The notes under the pieces: generated by a model
The model's database searches: none
What the model saw: the letters and a program-made list of their open reading frames with translations, nothing else
Told to the model about the DNA's origin: nothing
Assembly (NCBI GenBank): GCA_964565715.1
Contig: CAZMGG010000153.1
Coordinates: 1 to 12,616 of the forward strand
Direction: 5' to 3'
Source of the DNA: CAZMGG01 sp964565715
GTDB taxonomy: Bacteria; Planctomycetota; UBA1135; UBA2386
Length of the DNA: 12,616 nt
In this document: positions 7,529 through 12,616 of the stretch, in pieces
Position numbering within the stretch: position 1 is the first letter of the stretch
How the letters are laid out: each line of letters opens with the position of its first letter
Position numbers and translations under genes: made by a program

Positions 7529-7534
7529 ATGCTA
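7529..7534 (-). promoter_or_regulatory. Putative -10 element of the M28 peptidase gene
   Basis: The minus strand reads GCTAGCATCCGCCC directly before the ATG. TAGCAT lies 6 nt from the start codon, so a transcript begun here would be leaderless. No Shine-Dalgarno sequence is present and no good -35 is seen. The element sits in the 38-nt gap after the TerC gene, so M28 may be read both from TerC and from its own start. Confidence 0.4.
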
Positions 7535-7560
7535 GCCGGGCTGGCGCGCCGGCGCTGCGG

Positions 7561-8292
7561 CTAGGCGCCGGCGGCGTGCGCCCGCCGCTTGGCCGCGACC
7601 CGCAGGTTGAGCACCTCGACGAACAGCGAGAAGCCCATCGCGAAGTAGATGTAGCCCTTCGGGATGTGGAAGCCGCTGCCGTCGCCGACCAGCGCCATGC
7701 CGATCAGCAGCAGGAAGCTGAGCGCCAGGATCTTCACCGTCGGATGCCGGTCGACGAAGGCGCAGATCGGATTGACGAACAGCAGCATCACCAGCATCGA
7801 CACCACCACCGCCGAGACCATGACGCCGATGTCGTCGGCCATGCCGACGGCGGTGATCACCGAGTCCAGCGAGAACACCATGTCGAGGATGGCGATCTGC
7901 ACCAGCACGGCGCCGAAGCGGGCGGTCTTGGCGGCCACCGAGGGATGCGCCAGGTCGTCGCCGCTGACCTTGTGGTGGATCTCGAAGGTCGCCTTGGCCA
8001 GCAGGAACAGGCCGCCGGCGATCAGGATCAGGTCGCGGCCGGAGACGGGGTGCTCCCAGACGTGGAACCATGGCTTCGTCAGCCTGGCCAGCAGCGACAG
8101 ACCGAACAGCAGGACGATGCGCATCGCCAGCGCCAGCAGGAGGCCGAGCCTGCGCGCCTTCGGCTGCTGCTCCTTCGGCAGCCGGCCGGACAGGATCGAC
8201 AGGAAGACGAGGTTGTCGATGCCGAGCACGACCTCCAGGAAGGTGAGGGTGCCAAACGCGATCCAGGCATTCGGGTCGGTGATCCAGTCCAT
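7561..8292 (-). CDS. TerC-family integral membrane protein
   Basis: A 243-residue inner-membrane protein with about seven hydrophobic segments across its length. It carries the two repeated acidic motifs of the family inside membrane helices: FLEVVLGIDNLVFL (E20, D26, N27) and ILDMVFSLDSVITAVGM (D137, D143). The family includes TerC of tellurium-resistance operons, E. coli Alx, and B. subtilis MeeF/MeeY. Several members are linked to manganese efflux, sometimes to metallate exported proteins. That gives a possible, purely inferred, link to the secreted M28 metallopeptidase (zinc-type) encoded next. The length is close to short single-domain members and lacks the CBS/CorC domains of longer ones. 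It starts 35 nt after the sigma-54 activator stop and no ter partner genes are present. Metal transport is more likely than tellurite resistance. Confidence 0.92.
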   Translation of the reverse strand: MDWITDPNAWIAFGTLTFLEVVLGIDNLVFLSILSGRLPKEQQPKARRLGLLLALAMRIVLLFGLSLLARLTKPWFHVWEHPVSGRDLILIAGGLFLLAKATFEIHHKVSGDDLAHPSVAAKTARFGAVLVQIAILDMVFSLDSVITAVGMADDIGVMVSAVVVSMLVMLLFVNPICAFVDRHPTVKILALSFLLLIGMALVGDGSGFHIPKGYIYFAMGFSLFVEVLNLRVAAKRRAHAAGA

Positions 8293-8301
8293 GGGCGGCG
8301 G

Positions 8302-8307
8302 AGGCTA
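8302..8307 (-). promoter_or_regulatory. Putative -10 element of the TerC-family gene
   Basis: The minus strand reads GCTAGCCT followed by CCGCCGCCC and the ATG. TAGCCT lies 9 nt from the start, allowing a leader of about 2 nt. No Shine-Dalgarno and no convincing -35 are visible. It matches the GCTAnnnT pattern before the M28 and hypothetical genes. Confidence 0.38.
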
Positions 8308-8327
8308 GCGGCGCTGGCGGTCGCGCT

Positions 8328-9713
8328 CTACGAGATGCCGTGTTTCCGCAGCTTGGCAAAAAGCGTGCTGCGGTTGATCCGCAGGGCCTCGGCGGTGCGT
8401 TCGCGGTTGCCGTCCAGCCGCCCCAGCGCCTGCTCGATCAGCAGCTTCTCGTGGGCGTCCATCGCCTCGCGCAACGGTCGCACCGGGCCCTCCGGCACGC
8501 CGAACTCCGGCGGCCCGGCATCCTTGCTGCCGACGGCCGGCTGCGCGCCGAGCAGGGTCGGCGGCAGGTCTACGGTGTCGATGCGCTCGCCCTGGCAGAG
8601 CACGACCGCCCGCTCGATCACGTTCTCCAGCTGGCGGACGTTGCCCGGCCACGGCGCCCGGCTGAGCACGGCCACCGCCGTGGGCGAGAAACCGGCGATC
8701 CGCTTGCCGTGCTCCTGGTTGAAGCGGCGCAGGAAGTGGTCGCACAGGAACGGCACGTCGCCGGGCCGCGCCCGCAGCGGCGGCATCTCCAGGGCCACCA
8801 CGTGGATCCGGTAGTAGAGGTCCTCGCGGAAGGTGCCGTCGCGGACCGCCTGTTCGAGGTCGACGTTGGTGGCGATCACCACCCGCACGTCCACCGGGAT
8901 CGTCACGGTGTCACCGACGCGCTCGACCACGCGATCCTGCAGGACTCGCAGCAGGCGCACCTGGAAGGCCGGGCTGGCGGTGCCGATCTCGTCGAGGAAG
9001 ATCGTGCCGCCGCTGGCCGCCTCGAACTTGCCGGCCTTGTCGCGCACCGCACCGGTGAAGGCGCCCTTCTGGTGGCCGAACAGCTCGGACTCCAGCAGGG
9101 TCTCCGGCAGCGCGCCGCAGTTGACCTCGATGAACGGTCCGTTGCGGCGCTCCGAGAGGTTGTGGATCGCCCGGGCCAGCAGCGTCTTGCCGGTGCCCGA
9201 CTCGCCGGTGACCAGCACGGTGGTGCGCGTCGTCGCCACCGCCCGCACGGTCTTGAAGATCTGCTGCATGCGGCCGTCGGTGCCGATCAGGTTCTCCAGC
9301 CGCAGGCGGTCGTCGAGCGCCTGGCGCAGGTCGTGGTTCTCGCGGACCAGCGTCGCTTTCTCCAGAGCGCGATCGACCGCCACCAGCACCTGGTCCGGCG
9401 TGAACGGCTTGCCGAGGAAGTCGGCCGCACCCGAGCGCATGGCCTGCACGGCGTCCTCCACCGAGCCGAAGGCGGTGGTCAACACCACCGGCAGGTCGGG
9501 CCGGTCGTGGCGGAGGCGCTGCAGCAGATCGAGGCCCGAGCCGTCCGGCAGCGCCAGCTCCGCCAGCAGCAGGTCGCACTCGGCCTCGGCCGCCGCCGCC
9601 GTCGCCGCCGTGATGCCGTCGACGACCGCCACCTGGTGGCCGCGCGGCGCCAGCAGCAGACGGAGCTGCTCGCGGCAGCGGGGATCGGGATCGGCGATCA
9701 GGATCCGGCTCAT
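8328..9713 (-). CDS. NtrC-type sigma-54-dependent transcription activator with degenerate receiver domain
   Basis: A 461-residue three-domain regulator. Residues 1-118 are a receiver fold. Residues 141-375 are a sigma-54 interaction AAA+ domain with Walker A GESGTGKT (170-177), the sigma-54-contact loop GAFTGA (217-222), Walker B GTIFLDEIG (D241, E242) and FREDLYYRI. Residues 415-461 are a Fis-type helix-turn-helix (LDGNRERTAEALRINRS). The ATPase is therefore complete and should open sigma-54 promoters. In the receiver, the phospho-acceptor position in CDLLLAELALPDGSG is Glu (E52), not Asp, and the acidic pair reads D8-P9 instead of Asp-Asp; T80 and K102 are kept. Phosphorylation by a histidine kinase is therefore unlikely, and none is encoded here. 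I chose the ATG at 9711-9713 because the receiver starts there (MSRILIADPD); the longer open frame upstream lacks domain homology. Targets are unknown; I saw no -24/-12 site in the window. Confidence 0.93.
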   Translation of the reverse strand: MSRILIADPDPRCREQLRLLLAPRGHQVAVVDGITAATAAAAEAECDLLLAELALPDGSGLDLLQRLRHDRPDLPVVLTTAFGSVEDAVQAMRSGAADFLGKPFTPDQVLVAVDRALEKATLVRENHDLRQALDDRLRLENLIGTDGRMQQIFKTVRAVATTRTTVLVTGESGTGKTLLARAIHNLSERRNGPFIEVNCGALPETLLESELFGHQKGAFTGAVRDKAGKFEAASGGTIFLDEIGTASPAFQVRLLRVLQDRVVERVGDTVTIPVDVRVVIATNVDLEQAVRDGTFREDLYYRIHVVALEMPPLRARPGDVPFLCDHFLRRFNQEHGKRIAGFSPTAVAVLSRAPWPGNVRQLENVIERAVVLCQGERIDTVDLPPTLLGAQPAVGSKDAGPPEFGVPEGPVRPLREAMDAHEKLLIEQALGRLDGNRERTAEALRINRSTLFAKLRKHGIS

Positions 9714-9804
9714 GGGTCGTCGTTCCGCGACGGTGGTCGCGTTCCGGGGACGATCCCTGCATCGGCCGTCCGGGCCCTCGGACTGGACCCTGGCCTCGGC
9801 GGCG

Positions 9805-9833
9805 GTGACGGAAGTGACCCTGCGCGCTATCCT
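9805..9833 (+). promoter_or_regulatory. Putative sigma-70-type promoter of the YfbK-type gene
   Basis: GTGACG (9805-9810) and TATCCT (9828-9833), the latter preceded by GC, have a 17-nt spacer. This places the start near 9840 with a leader of about 25 nt. It lies in the 151-nt divergent region (9714-9864) between the sigma-54 activator and this gene. I could not find an equally good promoter for the activator on the minus strand, nor a TGGC-N8-TTGC sigma-54 site. Confidence 0.5.
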
Positions 9834-9854
9834 CGCCCCGGTCTGCGGTCCCAC

Positions 9855-9859
9855 GGAGG
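9855..9859 (+). promoter_or_regulatory. Ribosome binding site (GGAGG) of the YfbK-type gene
   Basis: GGAGG ends 5 nt before the ATG at 9865. It is the only strong Shine-Dalgarno sequence among the genes of this window, and it decides the start within a much longer open frame. Confidence 0.7.
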
Positions 9860-9864
9860 TTTCG

Positions 9865-11379
9865 ATGCTCGTCACGCGCGCGGTGGGTGGAATGTTCCTG
9901 GTGCTCGGTCTCGGCATCGCCGGTTGTCACGTGGGAGGCGGCAGCAGCGCCCCGCCCGTGGCCGGCACCGCCGACGAGGCCTACGCGGCGCTGCCGGAGA
10001 ACGACTTCCGCGAGGCCCGGCGGCAGCCGCTGTCGACGTTCGCGCTCGACGTCGACACCGCCTCCTACGGCAACACCCGCGACCTGCTGCGGCGCGGCCT
10101 GCTGCCGCCCCAGGAGGCGGTGCGGGTCGAGGAGTTCGTCAACGCGTTCCGCTACGGCGACCCGGCGCCGGCCGGCTCGGCCACCTTCGCCGTGCGCAGC
10201 GAACTGGCGGTCTGCCCCTGGCAGCCCGAGGACTGGCTCCTGCGAGTGAGCCTGCGCGCCCGCGACCTCGATGGCGAGACGGCGCCGCCGGCCAACCTGG
10301 TCTTTCTGATCGACGTCAGCGGCTCCATGCAGGACCCCGGCAAGCTCGACCTGCTGCAGCGGGCCTTCACGCCGCTGCTCGATCGCCTGCGGCCCACCGA
10401 CCGGGTCGCCGTCTGCACCTACGCCAGCGGCACCGAGGTGGTGCTGGCCCGCGCCGGCGGCGCCGACCGGGAGCGCATCGCCGCCGTGGTGCAGGGCCTC
10501 GTCGCCCGCGGCAGCACCAACGGCGCGGGCGGCCTCGAACTGGCCTACCGGGTCGCCGCCGACAACGCCTTCCCCGGCTGCCAGAGCCGCGTGATCCTGT
10601 GCAGCGACGGCGACTTCAACGTCGGCCGCAGCACGCCCGCCGAACTGCGCGAGCTGGTGGCGGGTCACCGCCGCTCGGGCATCTTCCTCACGGTGCTCGG
10701 CGTCGGCCGCGGCAACCTCAAGGATGCCAATCTGGAGGCGATGGCCGACCACGGCAACGGCAACTACCACTACCTGGACGGCATGGCGGCGGCGCAGCGC
10801 CTGTTCGGCGGTCGCTTCGTCGAGCAGACGGTGGTGGCCCGCGACGCCAAGGTGCAGGTCGAGTTCAACCCGGGTCTGGTGGCCGCCTGGCGGCTGCTGG
10901 GCTACGAGAATCGCGCGCTGCGCGGCGACGAGTTCCGCGACGACCGGAAGGATGGCGGCGAGGTGGGCGCCGGGCAGACGGTGACGGCCCTCTACCAGCT
11001 CCGTCCCACCGCCGGCGCGTTCTTCGAGGGGCAGCCGCTGCGCTACCGCAGCGAACCGGCGCCGCCGCCGCCCGGGCCGGTGGCCCATCCCGACGAGGTG
11101 GCCGCAGTCCAGCTCCGCTGGCAGGCGCCGGCCGGCGGCGATGCCCAGGAACTGCAGCACCTGGTGCGGGCCGGCCTCGCGGCACCGTCGCCGGACCTGC
11201 ACCTCGCCGCCACCGCCGCCGGCTTCGCCCTGCTCCTGCGCGACTCGCAGCATCGCGGCCAGCTCGACTGGCCGACCCTGCGGCAGTGGACCGACCGCCT
11301 CGACCAGCAGCAGGTCCCGCAGTACGAACTGGCCGAACTGGTGCGGCGGGCCGCCGAACTGCGCCATCGCACCGACTGA
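9865..11379 (+). CDS. YfbK-type von Willebrand factor A lipoprotein
   Basis: A 504-residue exported protein. The N-terminus ends in a good lipobox (IAG|C, lipidated C21). Residues 45-140 match the vWF-A N-terminal domain of the YfbK family, including LSTFALDVDTASYGNTRDLL and AVRVEEFVNAFRYGDP. Residues 143-320 are the VWA domain with a full metal-ion-dependent adhesion site: DVSGS (D150, S152, S154), T218 in RGSTNGAGGL and D248 in CSDGDFNVG. Residues 330-504 match the YfbK C-terminal domain (DUF3520 type). The length is slightly shorter than E. coli YfbK. The family's function is unsettled; it is predicted to bind ligands at the outer or inner membrane surface. An unusually good GGAGG site supports the ATG at 9865. 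It is divergent from the sigma-54 activator gene, so regulation by it is possible, but no sigma-54 site is visible. Confidence 0.93.
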   Translation: MLVTRAVGGMFLVLGLGIAGCHVGGGSSAPPVAGTADEAYAALPENDFREARRQPLSTFALDVDTASYGNTRDLLRRGLLPPQEAVRVEEFVNAFRYGDPAPAGSATFAVRSELAVCPWQPEDWLLRVSLRARDLDGETAPPANLVFLIDVSGSMQDPGKLDLLQRAFTPLLDRLRPTDRVAVCTYASGTEVVLARAGGADRERIAAVVQGLVARGSTNGAGGLELAYRVAADNAFPGCQSRVILCSDGDFNVGRSTPAELRELVAGHRRSGIFLTVLGVGRGNLKDANLEAMADHGNGNYHYLDGMAAAQRLFGGRFVEQTVVARDAKVQVEFNPGLVAAWRLLGYENRALRGDEFRDDRKDGGEVGAGQTVTALYQLRPTAGAFFEGQPLRYRSEPAPPPPGPVAHPDEVAAVQLRWQAPAGGDAQELQHLVRAGLAAPSPDLHLAATAAGFALLLRDSQHRGQLDWPTLRQWTDRLDQQQVPQYELAELVRRAAELRHRTD

Positions 11380-11381
11380 CC

Positions 11382-11424
11382 GACCCGCCTCGCGCCGCAC
11401 TGGCCGGGCTCGCGCCGGCGGGTC
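11382..11424 (+). repeat. Inverted and direct repeat between the YfbK-type and phosphatase genes
   Basis: GACCCGCC (11382-11389) and GGCGGGTC (11417-11424) form a perfect 8-bp inverted repeat with a 27-nt loop. Within it CTCGCGCCG occurs twice (11389-11397 and 11409-11417), exactly 20 bp apart. The right arm touches the -10 of the next gene. It could be a terminator lacking a U-tract, an operator, or a chance product of high GC. Confidence 0.35.
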
Positions 11425-11429
11425 ATGAT
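11424..11429 (+). promoter_or_regulatory. Putative -10 element of the alkaline-phosphatase-superfamily gene
   Basis: CATGAT lies 6 nt before the ATG at 11436, so the transcript would be leaderless. No Shine-Dalgarno sequence is present. The layout closely mirrors GATCAT before the TraB/GumN gene. A -35 is not convincing. Confidence 0.35.
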
Positions 11430-11435
11430 CGCCGC

Positions 11436-12560
11436 ATGACCCGTGCCCCTGCGATGTGGCTTCCGCGGCTGCTCCTGTCCCTCCTGCTGGTCGCGGCCCT
11501 CGTGCCGGCGCAGATCGCGTCGTCCGGTCCGGAACCCCGCACCCGCAACCTGATCCTGGTGACCCTGGACGGCCTGCGCTGGCAGGAGGTGTTCTCCGGC
11601 GCCGAGAACGCGCTGATGAACGCCGAGCACGGCGGCGTGAAGGACCTGCTGGCGAGCCGCCGGCGCTTCTGGCGCGGGGAACCCACCGCGCGCCGCGAGC
11701 TGCTGCTGCCGTTCCTGTGGGGGACCATGGTCACCCAGGGCCAGCTGTTCGGCGATCCGACGCAGGACGCGCGGGCCACCGTGCAGAACCCGCACCGGTT
11801 CAGCTACCCCGGCTACAGCGAACTGCTCTGCGGGCACGTCGAGCCGAAGATCGACTCCAACCACAAGTTCCCGAACCCGAACCGCACCGTGCTCGAGTTC
11901 CTGCACGGCCAGCCGGGCTTCCAGGGCAGCGTCGCCGCGTTCTCCGGCTGGGACGTGCATCCGTTCATCCTCGCCCACGAGCGCAGCGGCCTGTTCGTGC
12001 AGTCGGGCTGGGCGCCGCCCACCGTCGGCGACCCCGCACGCCTCGCCCTGCTGGCCGAGGCCTACCGGCAGCTGCCGCGCTACTGGGAGGGTTTCGCCTT
12101 CGACGCGCTGACCTTCCCGTCGGCCCGCGAGTATCTGCTGGCGAAGCGGCCGCGGGTGCTCTACCTGGCGCTCGGCGAGACCGACGAATGGGCGCATGCA
12201 CGCCGCTACGACCTCTACCTGCAGATGGCGCAGACCGCCGACGGGATGATCGCTGAGCTGTGGCAGACCGTGCAGGGGCTCGACGGCTACCGCGACGCCA
12301 CCTCGCTGATCGTCACCGTCGACCACGGCCGCGGCCGCACGCCCAACGACTGGACCGACCACGGTGCCCAGGTGGACGGCGCCGACGAGGTGTGGATGGC
12401 GGTGCTGGGGCCCGACACGCCGGCGCTGGGCGTCCGGCAGGGCGTGCAGGTCACCCAGGCGCAGGTGGCGGCGACGGTGGCGTCGCTTCTGGGCTTCGAC
12501 TGGAACGCCGCCGAGCCCCGGGCGGCGCCGCCGCTGCCCGGCGTGCGGCAGCAGCGCTGA
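11436..12560 (+). CDS. Secreted alkaline-phosphatase-superfamily hydrolase
   Basis: A 374-residue exported protein with a signal peptide ending VPA|QIA at residue 25. The mature part matches the 'alkaline phosphatase family protein' group related to type I phosphodiesterases and sulfatases. Expected two-metal residues are visible: D45 in ILVTLDGLRWQEVFSGAE, the nucleophile region FSYPGYSELLCG (S123 is the likely nucleophile), D250 and H254 in LGETDEWAHARRYDLYL, D296 and H297 in TVDHGRG, and H309 in WTDHG. The family-typical segments KIDSNHKFPNPNRTVLEF and AFSGWDVHPFI also appear. It should hydrolyse a phosphate mono- or diester outside the cytoplasm; the natural substrate is unknown. It follows the YfbK-type gene by 56 nt on the same strand, but a -10-like hexamer suggests its own transcript. 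The ATG at 11436 gives the best signal peptide. Confidence 0.88.
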   Translation: MTRAPAMWLPRLLLSLLLVAALVPAQIASSGPEPRTRNLILVTLDGLRWQEVFSGAENALMNAEHGGVKDLLASRRRFWRGEPTARRELLLPFLWGTMVTQGQLFGDPTQDARATVQNPHRFSYPGYSELLCGHVEPKIDSNHKFPNPNRTVLEFLHGQPGFQGSVAAFSGWDVHPFILAHERSGLFVQSGWAPPTVGDPARLALLAEAYRQLPRYWEGFAFDALTFPSAREYLLAKRPRVLYLALGETDEWAHARRYDLYLQMAQTADGMIAELWQTVQGLDGYRDATSLIVTVDHGRGRTPNDWTDHGAQVDGADEVWMAVLGPDTPALGVRQGVQVTQAQVAATVASLLGFDWNAAEPRAAPPLPGVRQQR

Positions 12561-12616
12561 AGAACTGACCCGAGAATTGTGGGCGGCACGTAACCGGGGC
12601 CGATTCCTGGGCACAG
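12561..12616. other. Right-edge intergenic sequence, no gene seen
   Basis: These 56 bases follow the phosphatase stop. No open frame with a start is supported and no hairpin with a T-tract is visible. The slightly lower GC and the GAATTGTG motif might belong to a promoter for a gene beyond the edge, but this cannot be shown. Confidence 0.3.

Noticed and set aside
7561..8292. Tellurite resistance determinant
   Set aside because: The TerC family name alone suggests this; no TerA/B/D/E/Z genes are nearby, and single TerC proteins are better linked to metal transport.
9714..9917. 68-residue N-terminal extension of the sigma-54 activator
   Set aside because: The extension has no homology-like features, overlaps the divergent YfbK-type gene start and its promoter, and the receiver domain starts exactly at the ATG 9713.
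8340..12560. 1406-codon open frame on the plus strand read as one giant protein
   Set aside because: Only its last 374 codons (from 11436) encode a recognisable signal peptide and phosphatase. The rest is antisense to the activator gene or out of frame with the YfbK-type gene.
1..12616. A defence island, mobile element or CRISPR system
   Set aside because: No transposase, integrase, nuclease, reverse transcriptase, toxin-antitoxin pair or regular repeat array was seen. VWA and AAA+ domains here belong to YfbK/HEAT and NtrC families, not MoxR-VWA defence-like pairs.

Overview
The window is GC-rich bacterial chromosomal DNA (roughly 70% GC by eye) and is almost completely coding. It holds ten protein genes: nine whole and one cut by the left edge. 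No gene-free stretch exceeds about 150 bases, and I see no rRNA, tRNA, CRISPR array, insertion sequence or phage gene. The gene set suggests a high-GC member of the Planctomycetota or a related lineage: a HEAT-repeat/von Willebrand A (VWA) secreted protein, a YfbK-type lipoprotein, a secreted FAD-dependent oxidoreductase of the PF12831 type, an orphan sigma-54 activator, a small 'RPF..LxDGxxxxVPHPEF' hypothetical, and signal peptides ending in ...A|Q. This placement is inference from gene content and style; no marker gene is present.

Layout. Positions 1-383 (+) are the C-terminal end of a phosphomannomutase/phosphoglucomutase. Converging on it from the minus strand are a small conserved hypothetical (390-659) and a Nudix hydrolase with an N-terminal DUF4743-like region (771-about 1667), whose homology continues upstream of its first ATG/GTG/TTG start. 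Divergent from these, a plus-strand run encodes a HEAT/VWA secreted protein (1733-3313), an FAD-dependent oxidoreductase lipoprotein only 3 nt downstream (3317-4954), and a TraB/GumN (TIKI-like) secreted protein (4993-5958). A minus-strand run, read from right to left, encodes an NtrC-type sigma-54 activator (9713-8328), a TerC-family membrane protein (8292-7561) and a secreted M28 metallopeptidase (7522-5963). Divergent from that run are a YfbK-type VWA lipoprotein (9865-11379) and an alkaline-phosphatase-superfamily hydrolase (11436-12560) on the plus strand.

How the genes fit together. Six of the nine complete proteins are exported: four through signal peptides and two as probable lipoproteins. 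The window is therefore mostly envelope or periplasm biology (adhesion or scaffold-like VWA proteins, peptide and phosphoester hydrolysis, an oxidoreductase). I see no single pathway and no convincing new defence or mobile system. The most interesting signals are the following. (1) The sigma-54 activator has Glu in place of the phospho-accepting Asp and Pro in the acidic pocket, so it may work without phosphorylation. (2) All four signal-peptidase-I substrates appear to be cut before Gln, a 'Q-rule' known in Bacteroidetes. (3) -10-like hexamers sit 6-9 nt before several start codons, suggesting leaderless or near-leaderless transcripts. (4) The Nudix gene lacks an ATG/GTG/TTG start where homology says it should begin.
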